Below, piece by piece: positions 17,483-27,201 of a stretch of DNA of 54,541 bases. How positions within the stretch are numbered: position 1 is the first letter of the stretch; every line of letters starts with the position of its first letter. Position numbers and translations under genes: made by a program. The stretch is from positions 1-54,541 of the forward strand of contig JABIHH010000006.1 of assembly GCA_018649725.1 (NCBI GenBank), in the 5' to 3' direction. Under the pieces are notes generated by a model. The model saw only the letters and a list, made by a program, of their open reading frames with translations. It was not told where the DNA came from and ran no database searches. This DNA is from Rhodospirillaceae bacterium. Its GTDB lineage: Bacteria; Pseudomonadota; Alphaproteobacteria; Rhodospirillales; UBA2165.

Positions 17483-19386
17483 TAGGCGGGACTCTCAAAA
17501 ACAGCGACTTTCTCATCGGCTGCAATTCGATCCAGAAAATGCGTGCGCCAGGCATTCTCAATAATGGGCCGCCACAACATTGTAGCGAGATGCATTTCGC
17601 CGGCGTTGAATCTTTCCAAAACAGCCTGCCACCATTTGCGACGCCATAGGTCAGAGTGCTCAAATTCCGGGCCATTAATAATGCGCTCGACCTCTTTGCC
17701 CAAGGTCGATTTGAACCAGTCAGCCTGGGGCGGCAGAAAGCCTTGTTTGTTCCATCTCGTTCGAACTGCCTCCGGCAGCACCCCCTTGGTCGCACCGCGT
17801 AGCAGTCGCTTGGTTTCAGCCCCGCCCATCAAATATTCAGGCGGCAGCGAAAAGGAAATTTCAGCCAAACGATGATCACAGAAGGGCAAACGCACTTCGC
17901 GGGAATGCGCCATCGAATTTCGATCGCCATAGCGCAACAGAACCGGCAAATGAGTATGCAGCATCTCCTGATAAAGTGCGCCGGCTAAGGGGTGAAAGGC
18001 AGCGGCGCTCGCCGGTGGAGGCGGTAAATTTTTATGCAGCCGGCTCGCCGCAGAACTTGAAAGCCCAAAGGAAAAATCGCTGCCTTTACCCGTGAGCCCG
18101 GCCAGGAAATGACGCAAAGAATGTGGCAAGCCCAGCTTGGCATTTTGTCCCTTTGTCAGTAATGCCAGGGGATAACGCTCGGCAATTTTCTCCCGTTCGC
18201 CGCTCACATTTGAGGACAGACTATTGATATAGTTTTCGAAATATTGCTCATAGCCGCCGAGAAGCTCATCGCCGCCCTGGCCATCGAGAAGAACCGTGAT
18301 GCCGGCTTCCTTAGCCAGACGAAAGACGCAGTATTGAGCATATTGGCTGGCGCTACCAACGGGTAGCTCGTTATGCCACATGAACTGAGCGAGTTCGTTG
18401 CTGAAATTTTCAGCCGTGGGTTCGGTGACATGTGATTTGCTGTTTGTATGTTTGATGATTTGTTCGGCCCAGGACCACTCATCAGCTTCGGAATTAGGAA
18501 AACGCCCGGTAAACACATCATAGGATGTGTCCTCGCCCATAATTTCCTTGGCCAGACAGACAATGGAGCTTGAATCGAGGCCACCGGAAAGACATGAGCC
18601 TAAGGGTACATCACTGCGCATCCGAAGTTTAATGGCATCGCTGAAGAGTTCACGAAAATGAGCTTGGGCGTCAGGTTCAGACATTTTTGTGAAGGCCTCA
18701 TTTGGCCGGACATCCCAATAACGCTGGATGTTGAATTCGAGGGTTTGGGTGTTGAGGGTTAGACTATGGCCTGGCGGTAATTGCTTAATGTCATCAAAGA
18801 CAGTTTGAATGTCGTCATCCAACCCTCTGGTGGGATGGTAGAGGAAGCGCAACACGCGGTCCTGATCGTAGGACGCGGCGGTATTATCCAACGCCAAAAG
18901 CGCTTTGTATTCTGAGGCAAAGGAAAAATTGTCTGGCGAGCTATGAAACAAAAACGGCTTTTCACCGAAGCGATCTCGGGCACAAAATAAACGCTGTTGT
19001 TCTGTATCCAAGATAGCAAAGGCAAACATGCCGTTTAGCTCATCCAAAGCGGCCTCGCCCCAATGCTGATAGGCTTTGAGTAACACCTCAGTATCTGAAG
19101 CCGTGCTAAGCTGAACACCTTCAGCTTTTAGTTTTGCTGCTATTTCGAGGTAGTTATAAATTTCGCCGTTGAAAGTAATAATTTGCGCACCGGCGACCAT
19201 TGGCTGATGTCCGGCTTGGCTGGTATCAATGATCGCCAAACGCCGGTGCCCGAGTACAACTTTGCCATCGCTTGAGCGCCAAATTCCCTGATCGTCCGGC
19301 CCACGATGTTCCTGCAGCAGGTTCATGTGCTCGACAGCGGCTGTATTGACGGCTCTGTTGCCTATAATTCCAGCTATACCGCACAT
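17482..19386 (-). CDS. asnB: Asparagine synthase-like glutamine amidotransferase (AsnB family)
   Basis: 634 aa. The N-terminal MCGIAGIIG exposes Cys2 as the class II glutaminase nucleophile, with RGPDDQG, LGHRRLAIID and FNGEIYN strands following. The second half has the PP-loop SGGLDSSSI of the ATP pyrophosphatase domain and an EVRLPFCDHRL stretch typical of AsnB. Inside a glycan locus such proteins often amidate a hexuronic acid and do not supply asparagine (WbpS-type). The presence of wecB and wecC nearby makes a ManNAcA-amide sugar possible, which is inference. It lies between two glycosyltransferase genes, 19 bp from GT9. Confidence 0.88.
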   Translation of the reverse strand: MCGIAGIIGNRAVNTAAVEHMNLLQEHRGPDDQGIWRSSDGKVVLGHRRLAIIDTSQAGHQPMVAGAQIITFNGEIYNYLEIAAKLKAEGVQLSTASDTEVLLKAYQHWGEAALDELNGMFAFAILDTEQQRLFCARDRFGEKPFLFHSSPDNFSFASEYKALLALDNTAASYDQDRVLRFLYHPTRGLDDDIQTVFDDIKQLPPGHSLTLNTQTLEFNIQRYWDVRPNEAFTKMSEPDAQAHFRELFSDAIKLRMRSDVPLGSCLSGGLDSSSIVCLAKEIMGEDTSYDVFTGRFPNSEADEWSWAEQIIKHTNSKSHVTEPTAENFSNELAQFMWHNELPVGSASQYAQYCVFRLAKEAGITVLLDGQGGDELLGGYEQYFENYINSLSSNVSGEREKIAERYPLALLTKGQNAKLGLPHSLRHFLAGLTGKGSDFSFGLSSSAASRLHKNLPPPPASAAAFHPLAGALYQEMLHTHLPVLLRYGDRNSMAHSREVRLPFCDHRLAEISFSLPPEYLMGGAETKRLLRGATKGVLPEAVRTRWNKQGFLPPQADWFKSTLGKEVERIINGPEFEHSDLWRRKWWQAVLERFNAGEMHLATMLWRPIIENAWRTHFLDRIAADEKVAVFESPA

Positions 19387-19405
19387 GAGATTGCTTCCAA
19401 ATTGA

Positions 19406-20449
19406 TCACGCGTTTCGGCTTTCGTTTAACAGATCCAGGCAGGTGTCAGTAACGTCAGATGCTTCGATCGATAAAATAGAAGACCCTGCCGTACGAAATC
19501 CAGCCTTGTTGCTAACCCCATCTGCCATTTCCCAGGGATAAAATATAGAGTGATTGTCGCCGAATGGAAACCATACGCCGGGCTTGGCACGCGCACTGAA
19601 TAGGGCGACGCAAGGTGTTCCGATCAAAGCGGCCAGATGCATTGGGCCACTGTCATGACCAAGAAAAAATTTGGCGTTTTCCATGACCAAGGTGCTGATC
19701 CGGGGATTGGTTTTGCCGCATAAATTCAGAACCGGACCTTGCCATTCCTGGCTTAACCCCTGCGTTCGTTCGGCTTCGTCTTCGGCACCGATGAGCAAAA
19801 GGCCAAGGTTTGGCTGTGCGTTGGAAAGCGCTTTCAACACGACGCTCCAGTTATTGTTGCCCCAATCTTTGTCCGGAAGTTTGCCGCCAATGCTAAACGC
19901 GACGAAAGGAACGCTATTGAAAGCTTCTGAAATAAGTGTCAGAGCCTGGTTTTTTTCAGCTTCGCTAAAACTCAGTTCAATCGTGTTCGGCCAAGGTAGC
20001 TCGATTGCCCGTAATAATCTGGCACTCTCCGATTCCCAAATTTTGTCTCCTTCAGGCAGATATTCGCAAAGAGATTTGCCAAAAGGCAGGGAATCCAAAA
20101 CTTCTATCCCGCAAAATTTAAAAAATAGATATTCTTTTATTAGGGACGGTGCGTGGGACGGTTCTGATAAATAAATTAGTTTGTCAGGAGACCAGGACTT
20201 AATCGCCGCTCTGGTTTCCAACAGCGTGGATAAACCGCCGCCGCCGGGCGGTAAAACAAAATAATCTGTGATTAAATCCGCATGGCCCAGGAGCGCACTC
20301 ATGGCGGCAGCACTTCCCATTACCGGGGCATTGGTTAGAATGCGTAGCTCGGCTGTTGGATATTGGTTGTGAATGGCCAACAGCGCCGGCAGGGATACAA
20401 CTGCATCTCCGATACTGCCTCTACGAAAAATTAATATCTTTTGAGTCAT
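19406..20449 (-). CDS. Glycosyltransferase family 9 (heptosyltransferase-like)
   Basis: 347 aa. N-terminal 'KILIFRRGSIGDAVVSLPAL' is the ADP-heptose transferase signature (R-x-G-x-x-G-D). The C-terminal half has KDWGNNNW and the donor-binding FLGHDSGPMHLAALIGTPCVALF. GT9 enzymes add heptose or related sugars to LPS core, but in wider clusters they serve other glycans. It is the first gene of the minus block and reads away from the plus block across a 109 bp AT-rich spacer that must contain both promoters. Confidence 0.85.
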   Translation of the reverse strand: MTQKILIFRRGSIGDAVVSLPALLAIHNQYPTAELRILTNAPVMGSAAAMSALLGHADLITDYFVLPPGGGGLSTLLETRAAIKSWSPDKLIYLSEPSHAPSLIKEYLFFKFCGIEVLDSLPFGKSLCEYLPEGDKIWESESARLLRAIELPWPNTIELSFSEAEKNQALTLISEAFNSVPFVAFSIGGKLPDKDWGNNNWSVVLKALSNAQPNLGLLLIGAEDEAERTQGLSQEWQGPVLNLCGKTNPRISTLVMENAKFFLGHDSGPMHLAALIGTPCVALFSARAKPGVWFPFGDNHSIFYPWEMADGVSNKAGFRTAGSSILSIEASDVTDTCLDLLNESRNA

Positions 20450-20558
20450 AAATTCAACAATAGTCGTGTCAGTTTAAATGCATATCAATTTTACTAATTG
20501 TTCGCATGTCTTTATTATCGCTGCATTATTGTTGGGAAAATCCTAATTTAGAGTAATT
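20450..20558. promoter_or_regulatory. Divergent intergenic spacer between the two glycosyltransferase blocks
   Basis: A 109 bp AT-rich gap separates the GT9 gene (minus) from the first plus-strand glycosyltransferase. As both operons must begin here, it should hold two promoters. I see AT-rich -10-like sequences on both strands but no pair I would defend, so only the location is claimed. Confidence 0.4.
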
Positions 20559-21725
20559 ATGGGCCAAAATTTCTTAAAGAGCGACCGCATACGTGTTCTG
20601 GTCAATGGTATCCACGCTAAAAGTGGCGGAGGCGTGACCTATCTGCGCAATATTTTACCACTTTTGGCGAAGGATCCAGAGTTGGAAATCCATTTATTTT
20701 TGCACCGAGACCAATTTGAGCTGTTCGGCACTCTCGATGAGCGTATCCGATTACATCTTTTGAGGTTCAACAATGGTTTTTTTGCAAATTTGATTTGGGA
20801 GCAATGTGCGCTGCCGATTCTGGCTCGCATTATGTCCGTTGATGTAACTGTATCTCCGGCAAATTTTGGCCCGCTTTTCGCACCAGCTCAAATTATTATG
20901 CTGCGCAATTCGCTAGCGGTTGCGGGAAAGGAAACCCGCCCGATTAAGCGCCTTTACTGGGCCGGGCTCACGATAATGACCGCTCTTTCTTTGCTTACCT
21001 GTCGGCGGGCAATAGCTGTGTCGGATTATGCGCGAAAAACACTGACCTTTGGATTGGGGGATAAATTTCAGAGAAAAGTTACCGTCGTTCATCATGGTGT
21101 CAGTGAGGTGTTTGAAGCAAATCCGAATGTAGAGCGAAAAAACTATTTGCTGGCTGTTTCAGATATTTATGTTCAGAAAAATATCCACACGCTCATTAGA
21201 GCCTTGGTTAAAATCCGAAAAAAATATCCTGACATCGTCTTAAAAATTGCCGGCAAGGCGGTAGATCAAGGCTATTTGGCGGAGCTTCATTCTGTTCTTG
21301 ATCAAGCACAGTTGAGAGATGCGGTGGAATTTCTTGGCGAGAAAAATGCAGAAGAGCTGAAACACTTATATCAAGAATGTAAATTGTTTGTCTTTCCTTC
21401 AACCGTTGAGACTTTCGGCAATCCCTTGGTTGAAGCAATGGCCTGTGCGGCCCCGATTGTTTCGTCAAATACCGCCGCCATGCCGGAAGTGCTAGGAGCT
21501 GCTGGCTATTATTTTGATCCGCTTGATGCGCAGGATATGGCGGAGAGTATAATCAAACTGCTTGAAGATGATGAAATCAGGAGAAAATTGGGCGAAATAG
21601 CTTATCAGCGCGCCCAGCTGTTTTCCCGCAAGGCAACGACAGACAAGACAGCAGAGGTCATAAAGTCCGTTGTTCCTGAGCGCTATGCCCAAATTACTTC
21701 CAACCAACTTCAGACCTCCTCGTGA
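20559..21725 (+). CDS. Glycosyltransferase, GT4 family
   Basis: 388 aa GT-B protein. The N-terminus 'IRVLVNGIHAKSGGGVTYLRNI' has the glycine-rich acceptor loop. The C-terminal half has VVHHGVSEVF, YVQKNIHTLIRA and the E-x7-E donor region FPSTVETFGNPLVEAMACAAP, the classical GT4 signature. It opens the plus-strand block of five transferases, and its TGA overlaps the next GTG. It shares the GGG-x-x-Y-x-x-N loop with the fourth gene of the block, so those two are likely related duplicates. Confidence 0.85.
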   Translation: MGQNFLKSDRIRVLVNGIHAKSGGGVTYLRNILPLLAKDPELEIHLFLHRDQFELFGTLDERIRLHLLRFNNGFFANLIWEQCALPILARIMSVDVTVSPANFGPLFAPAQIIMLRNSLAVAGKETRPIKRLYWAGLTIMTALSLLTCRRAIAVSDYARKTLTFGLGDKFQRKVTVVHHGVSEVFEANPNVERKNYLLAVSDIYVQKNIHTLIRALVKIRKKYPDIVLKIAGKAVDQGYLAELHSVLDQAQLRDAVEFLGEKNAEELKHLYQECKLFVFPSTVETFGNPLVEAMACAAPIVSSNTAAMPEVLGAAGYYFDPLDAQDMAESIIKLLEDDEIRRKLGEIAYQRAQLFSRKATTDKTAEVIKSVVPERYAQITSNQLQTSS

Positions 21726-22855
21726 CTTTCAATCTACTTTATTTTGTTAGTCACCCGATTCAATATCAGGCTCCCTTATTGCGAAAAATTTCGGCTGATC
21801 CGGATGTAAATTTAACGGTCGTGTTCGAAAGCGATTTCTCTTCCGAAGGTTATTTGGATGAAGGTTTTGGTGTAGAAGTCAGCTGGGATGTGCCTTTGCG
21901 TGAGGGGTATGACAGTGTCCTTCTAGCCGATGTTGATCCGGCGAGATATATTGCGAAGGCTGATGCGGTTTGGTTTCACGGCTGGCAGAGCCGGCAATTT
22001 CGCCGACTTCTAAACCTTGCCAGTGCGATCGGCACGCCAGTTTTGATGCGGGGGGAAAATTGGGCTGGGGCGATGCCAGATGAGAACGGGGTGCGGGGGT
22101 GGTTAAAACGCCTTTATCTTCGCCGAATTTTTTCTAAATGTAATGTCTATATGGCTGTCGGACGGGCCAATCGCGATTATTATATAAATCACGGCATTTC
22201 AGAAAGTTGCATTTTTGACATGCCTTATGCTGTTGATAATAACTTCTTCGAGACCAATGCGACTGAAGAATCCGCTCTAGAATTTCGCCAAGAACTTGGT
22301 ATCCCTAATGATCAAAAAATTATTTTATATGCCGGCAAGTTTACCGCGCGAAAAAGGCCGGAGAGTCTCCTGCAGGCCTGGGAGCAGGCAGATTGGTTGC
22401 ATGACAAACGCCCAGCCCTGGTTTTTGTCGGTGACGGTGAGCGAAAGCAAGCTTTGCTTGATGCATCCGAGCGCTCGGCTTTTAAACAAGACATCTACTT
22501 CACCGGATTTCGTAATCAAACAGAACTGCCGGGTGTCTATCGGGCCGCCGCTATATTTGTACTGGCTTCTGAAAAGGAGCCGTGGGGCCTTGGGATCAAT
22601 GAAGCTATGGCCAGCGGCACATCGGTCATAGCATCCGATCAATGCGGAGCGGCATTTGATCTTATCAACGAGAAAACCGGATTGTTGGTGAGATCTGGGG
22701 ATGTGGCTGGTTTGGCGGATGCTTTGGTTGAAAGCCTGGAACACTCGGATGAGAAAGGGCGGGCAGCCAAGGATAGGATCGCGAAATGGGATTTTTCAGC
22801 AGATATTAAAGGTTTAAAGTCGGCACTCGAATATCTTGCAGGGGTGGCAAAATGA
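21722..22855 (+). CDS. Glycosyltransferase, GT4 family
   Basis: 377 aa starting with GTG inside the previous stop (GTGA), with no room for another start. It begins LLYFVSHPIQYQAPLLRKI, a form common in GT4 enzymes of surface glycan loci. The C-terminal donor region reads LASEKEPWGLGINEAMASGT, with both glutamates of the E-x7-E pair. No signal peptide is seen, consistent with action at the inner face of the cytoplasmic membrane. It overlaps the next gene by 4 bp. Confidence 0.84.
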   Translation: MTFNLLYFVSHPIQYQAPLLRKISADPDVNLTVVFESDFSSEGYLDEGFGVEVSWDVPLREGYDSVLLADVDPARYIAKADAVWFHGWQSRQFRRLLNLASAIGTPVLMRGENWAGAMPDENGVRGWLKRLYLRRIFSKCNVYMAVGRANRDYYINHGISESCIFDMPYAVDNNFFETNATEESALEFRQELGIPNDQKIILYAGKFTARKRPESLLQAWEQADWLHDKRPALVFVGDGERKQALLDASERSAFKQDIYFTGFRNQTELPGVYRAAAIFVLASEKEPWGLGINEAMASGTSVIASDQCGAAFDLINEKTGLLVRSGDVAGLADALVESLEHSDEKGRAAKDRIAKWDFSADIKGLKSALEYLAGVAK

Positions 22856-23919
22856 CGTCGCGTGCTATTTTATTTGTCGGCCAAACGGTTCCAGGCTCCA
22901 GGACTTTTCAACGAATTAACGCTTTCAAGGAATTGGGCCATTCGGTTGAAGTTATACCGACAAACTTACCCGGTGCGCGCTATGAAGATAAGCCGAGCTT
23001 AAGCACCCGTATTCGTTATCGGCTGCGTATGCCAAAAGATTCAGCCGAGGCCGGGCAGGTAATTCTGGATGGAATGAGGGCGAGCAAATATGATGTATTG
23101 TGGCTGGAGCGTGCTGTTGAAATCGGCCCTAAGATATTGCAAGCGGCGAAGGAGTTTAATCCAGCATTGAAGATTGTTTGGTACGCCGAAGACGATATGA
23201 TGAATATTCATCACCGCAGCCGCCAAGTTGAAGCCGCAATGCCTTATTATGATCTCTGGGTGACAACTAAATCCTTTAATGCCCGGCCGGAGGAAGTGCC
23301 AAGTTTTGGCGTCAAAAATATTTTATTCGTCAACAACTCCTATGATGCCACACTCCACCAACCCGTGGCGGTGAGTGACCAAGATAGAATTGATTTTGGT
23401 GCTGATATCAGTTTTGTCGGCACGCATGCAAAACACCGTGCCGAGAGTTTGGTGTTTCTGACCAAGCAGGGAGTTTCGGTCAGGGTTTGGGGTAATGGAT
23501 GGGCTGGTATGAAAGACAAAGTGGCAGGTTTGATGATTGAGAATCGTCCCGTCTATGATGACGACTATATTAAAGTAATCTCGGCGAGCAAAATAAACTT
23601 GTGTTTTTTACGTAAAGAAAATCGTGATTTGCAAACATGCCGGTCAATTGAGATTCCAGCCTGTGGCGGTTTTATGCTGCATGAACGAAATGCTGAAATG
23701 AAAAATCTACTGATCGAGGATCAGCAAGCGGCTTATTTTGAAACAAATCAGGAATTGCTGGAGCAATGTAACAAGTGGCTGGCCGCTGACCAGGAACGTG
23801 AGGCGGTGGCGGCAGAAGGGTTCGGTCGGGTTTCAAATGGTTCGTTCAGTCATACTGAGCGTCTACAGGAAATTCTTGCCGAAGCTTTTGCGCCTAGCCA
23901 GGACCAGGATGCGTCATGA
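22852..23919 (+). CDS. Glycosyltransferase, CgeB/Glyco_trans_1_2-like
   Basis: 355 aa. It begins 'AILFVGQTVPGSRTFQRINA' and lacks the GT4 E-x7-E. The middle has WYAEDDMMNIHHRS, and the C-terminal half contains FVGTHAKHRAESLVFL and CRSIEIPACGGFMLHER, patterns I associate with the CgeB/YkvP-type Glyco_trans_1_2 family. A transferase role is likely but weaker than for its neighbours. It overlaps genes on both sides by 4 bp. Confidence 0.72.
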   Translation: MTSRAILFVGQTVPGSRTFQRINAFKELGHSVEVIPTNLPGARYEDKPSLSTRIRYRLRMPKDSAEAGQVILDGMRASKYDVLWLERAVEIGPKILQAAKEFNPALKIVWYAEDDMMNIHHRSRQVEAAMPYYDLWVTTKSFNARPEEVPSFGVKNILFVNNSYDATLHQPVAVSDQDRIDFGADISFVGTHAKHRAESLVFLTKQGVSVRVWGNGWAGMKDKVAGLMIENRPVYDDDYIKVISASKINLCFLRKENRDLQTCRSIEIPACGGFMLHERNAEMKNLLIEDQQAAYFETNQELLEQCNKWLAADQEREAVAAEGFGRVSNGSFSHTERLQEILAEAFAPSQDQDAS

Positions 23920-25052
23920 GAGTTCTTGTAAACGCCCTATCAGCCCGTAAAGGCGGCATCGTCACCTATACCAACAATCTTATAAAGGCGTTCGAGGCAC
24001 GCGGCGTTGATGTTACGGTTGCCGTTTCTGAAGACTTTGAAACCGAACACCCAACTAACCTGAGCCGCATGAACATTTCCGGCTTCTCACCACTAAAAAG
24101 ATTGATCTGGGAGCAAACAGCTTGGCGGCGTTTCGTTAAGAAGCATAATCCAGACATCCTGTTCTCCTCGGCTAATTTTGGTTTGATTGGCTGTCCGGTG
24201 AAGCAAATTTTGCTGCTGCGCGAAGGCGGGTTGTTTGATCCGTTTTATCTGGCAAATATGTCGGCACCCCTTGGGGTTTGGTATGGTATCAACCGCTATT
24301 TCCGTCGTTATTTGATGCTACTGTCGGCAATGTCGGCGGATCAAATTATGACGCCGACAAAAACAATGCGCAATATGGTGGCGCTTTGGCGACCGGAGAT
24401 CGCTGGAAAATGTACGGTTAATCCTTATGGCACGATTAATGAAGCCTTTAAACCTGCTCCCGTTCGGCGGAAATGGCGAGAAGATGGCGTCGTCCGCTTG
24501 ATATATGTCTCGGTCTATTATCCTCATAAGGTGCCCCGGCTTTTATGTCAGGCCGCCGATTTGTTAAATGAATCTGGCCTCAAAAGTCATGCGACAATAA
24601 CGATGTCGCCGAGCGAATTTGAAGAAATGGCAGGAAGTGATCTGGATGAGCTCATTGTGACAGATGCCGCTCGCCGCGGTATTGTTTCGCTCGGTCATCA
24701 CAAATATGAGACGCTGCCGAAATTGTATCATAATCATGATGTTTTTATTTTTCCGTCGGTCTCCGAGACTTTCGGTCATCCTATGGCGGAGGCGATGAGC
24801 AGCGGTTTGCCGGTGGTTGCAGCTGATACGCCGGTAAATCGAGAAATCTGTGGTGATGCAGCGCTTTATTTTGAGCCGTTTTCAGTATCTGGATTGGTCG
24901 ATTGCATTCGGCAGTTGGATCAGGACGAGGAGCTTCGGACGACACTCCCCGAAATAGGTCGGGCTCGCGCTGTGGAGAGATTTGGCTGGGAAGATCATGT
25001 CGATCGCTTGGTTGAGACCATGGAAAGAATGGTGAACGCACCGAATGAGTGA
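23916..25052 (+). CDS. Glycosyltransferase, GT4 family
   Basis: 378 aa. N-terminal 'RVLVNALSARKGGIVTYTNNL' resembles the start of the first transferase in the block (20559). The C-terminal donor motif is FPSVSETFGHPMAEAMSSGLP. A strongly basic stretch (RRYLMLLSAMSADQ and neighbours) may help it sit at the membrane. Donor sugar unknown. It overlaps the next gene by 8 bp. Confidence 0.84.
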   Translation: MRVLVNALSARKGGIVTYTNNLIKAFEARGVDVTVAVSEDFETEHPTNLSRMNISGFSPLKRLIWEQTAWRRFVKKHNPDILFSSANFGLIGCPVKQILLLREGGLFDPFYLANMSAPLGVWYGINRYFRRYLMLLSAMSADQIMTPTKTMRNMVALWRPEIAGKCTVNPYGTINEAFKPAPVRRKWREDGVVRLIYVSVYYPHKVPRLLCQAADLLNESGLKSHATITMSPSEFEEMAGSDLDELIVTDAARRGIVSLGHHKYETLPKLYHNHDVFIFPSVSETFGHPMAEAMSSGLPVVAADTPVNREICGDAALYFEPFSVSGLVDCIRQLDQDEELRTTLPEIGRARAVERFGWEDHVDRLVETMERMVNAPNE

Positions 25053-26235
25053 TCCAAATATCGAAGATTTGAAAATAGTTGTTTCGGTCCATGGTCGTTG
25101 GCATGGCTTTGATCTCGCGGACGGCCTGTATCATCGGGGTGTCTTGGCCCGGCTTTTGACGACCTATCCAGCGTCGGTGGCCGCAAAGTTTTTGCCGCCG
25201 GGCGTGCCCCTGATGACAGCGCCCTGGTTGGAACTGCGCCGCCGCTTTTATGATAAGACAGGGATTGGCGGCAAACCCGATTTGGCGATCGCCAAGAGCT
25301 TCGCAGGCTTTGCTTGCCGTCATGCAATTGGCAAGGTTGATGTCTTGGTTGGGTGGAGTTCGGCGACTCTGGAAGCGATCCCACTAGCACATCAGGCAGG
25401 TATGAAAGTGGTGATCGAGCGGGGGTCTAGTCATATTGCTCATCAGACCGAAGTTCTGAGCGAAGCTTACCAGGAATTTGGCCTCAAGTTTGAGGCTACT
25501 CATCCTGAGATTATAGCTCGGGAAGAGCAGGAATATGAGCAGGCTGACGCGATTGCTGTGCCGACAAATTTTGCAGCTGAGACGTTTCGCGCCCACGGGG
25601 AAAATATGGGAGAGAATAAGGGGCTGGGCGACAAACTGATCGTTAATCCTTATGGCGTCGATTTGCTGCGCTTCTCGCCCAATCCGGAACCGCTTGTGCG
25701 CGATAAGCTGCGCATTGTTTTTGTTGGCGGCGTCGGTATTCGTAAAGGTGTGCCGTGGTTGTTGCGTGCCTTTGAAGGTCTGTCAGATGTGGCTGAGCTG
25801 CATCTGATTGGTCCGGTCGATAAAGATTTTGCAAAAATATTGGCGGGGGAGAATTTGACAGGTGTTGTAGTTAGAGGGGCGGTGGCGTCCAATGATCTGG
25901 CGGATGAGCTCCAGGCCGCCGATATATTCTGCCTACCGTCTCTGGAGGAAGGCTTCCCGTTATCACTGCTGCAGGCTATGGCAAGTGGCTTGCCGGTAGT
26001 GACGACTCCCGAAGCCGGCGCTCATGATATTCTCGACCACGAAGGCGAAGGATTGATCGTGCCGTCGAAAGATGTCGCTGCCCTCCATGATGCTCTTCGC
26101 CAGCTCTCAGAAGACAGTGATGCCCGCCATCAAATGGCTCGCGCCGCCCGCGCTCGTGTCGAGCAAGGCTATAGCTGGGACGATTATATCGACCGTGCGA
26201 TCGCGGCTTATCGGATGTTGGTAGAAAAGTCTTAA
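25045..26235 (+). CDS. Glycosyltransferase, GT4 family
   Basis: 396 aa and the last of the plus block. The N-terminal part contains VHGRWHGFDLADGLYHRG, and the middle a CRHAIGKVDVLVGWSSATLEA segment (first 20 residues only given). The C-terminal donor region is CLPSLEEGFPLSLLQAMASG with the E-x7-like pair. It meets the convergent fcl gene with a 4 bp overlap of the two stop ends, so no terminator lies between the blocks. Confidence 0.82.
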   Translation: MSDPNIEDLKIVVSVHGRWHGFDLADGLYHRGVLARLLTTYPASVAAKFLPPGVPLMTAPWLELRRRFYDKTGIGGKPDLAIAKSFAGFACRHAIGKVDVLVGWSSATLEAIPLAHQAGMKVVIERGSSHIAHQTEVLSEAYQEFGLKFEATHPEIIAREEQEYEQADAIAVPTNFAAETFRAHGENMGENKGLGDKLIVNPYGVDLLRFSPNPEPLVRDKLRIVFVGGVGIRKGVPWLLRAFEGLSDVAELHLIGPVDKDFAKILAGENLTGVVVRGAVASNDLADELQAADIFCLPSLEEGFPLSLLQAMASGLPVVTTPEAGAHDILDHEGEGLIVPSKDVAALHDALRQLSEDSDARHQMARAARARVEQGYSWDDYIDRAIAAYRMLVEKS

Positions 26236-27200
26236 TCGACGATGTTTTCCAGGAACCAGTCATAGGTAGAGGCCAGCCCGTCTCGGAGAGTGATGCTTGA
26301 TTTCCAGTTCAGGGCTTCCAAGCGGCTGTTATCGAGCAACTTGCGAGGCGAGCCATCTGGCTTTGAGGTATCAAATTTTAGGCTGCCTTCAAAGCCAACA
26401 ACGTCGGCGATAGTTTGGGCAAGCTCACCAATGGTCACCTCCTCGCCGGTGCCCATATTGATATGAATTGCGCCGCTATAGTGTCTAAGCAGATGCACCA
26501 GCGCATCAGCGCAATCATCAACATGGAGAAATTCGCGGAAGACTTTGCCTGTGCCCCAAATCGTCAGGGTTTTGTCACCAGCGATTTTCGCAAGATGTGC
26601 GCGGTGCATCAGCGCTGGAATTACGTGGCTGCTCTCGAGATCAAAATTATCGCCGAGGCCATAGAGATTGTTGGGCTGAGCAGAAATATAGTCACAGCCA
26701 TATTGTTTGCGGTAAGCCTCACACATTTTAATGCCGGCTATTTTGGCGATGGCATACCATTCATTGGTTGGCTCAAGCGGGCCGGTAAGTAAGGCTTCTT
26801 CCGCCATTGGTTGGCTGGCTTCTCTGGGATAAATACAGGCTGAGCCCAAAAACAATAGTTTCTCGACATCGTTAAGGTATGAAGCGTGGATGACGTTGCT
26901 CTCAATCGCGATATTATTATAGATAAACTCTGCCGGTCTGGTTGAATTCGCAAGAATGCCGCCGACAGTGGCGGCTGCAACTACGACAACATCTGGCTTA
27001 TTGGCTGAAATCCAATTGTTGACGCTGGCCTGATTGACGAGATCGACCTCCTGGCGGGTCGGGGTCAGGATGTCACAATTTTCGGATGCCAGCCGCCGGA
27101 CGGTGGCACTGCCGACCATGCCGGTTGCGCCAGCAATCCATACTTTTTTACCCGCTAATTTAAAGGGTTTGGCTAATATGGCGTGTTCACTTTCCGTCAT
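26232..27200 (-). CDS. fcl: GDP-L-fucose synthase
   Basis: 322 aa extended SDR. The NAD(P) loop is AGATGMVGSA, and the catalytic Y-x-x-x-K is seen in NEWYAIAKIAGIKMCE, with LGSACIYP before it. The product converts GDP-4-keto-6-deoxymannose to GDP-L-fucose by epimerisation and reduction. It follows gmd with one base between stop and start, which fixes the two-step pathway. The N-terminal extension of about 14 residues is a little longer than in E. coli WcaG. Confidence 0.93.
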   Translation of the reverse strand: MTESEHAILAKPFKLAGKKVWIAGATGMVGSATVRRLASENCDILTPTRQEVDLVNQASVNNWISANKPDVVVVAAATVGGILANSTRPAEFIYNNIAIESNVIHASYLNDVEKLLFLGSACIYPREASQPMAEEALLTGPLEPTNEWYAIAKIAGIKMCEAYRKQYGCDYISAQPNNLYGLGDNFDLESSHVIPALMHRAHLAKIAGDKTLTIWGTGKVFREFLHVDDCADALVHLLRHYSGAIHINMGTGEEVTIGELAQTIADVVGFEGSLKFDTSKPDGSPRKLLDNSRLEALNWKSSITLRDGLASTYDWFLENIVD

Positions 27201-27201
27201 G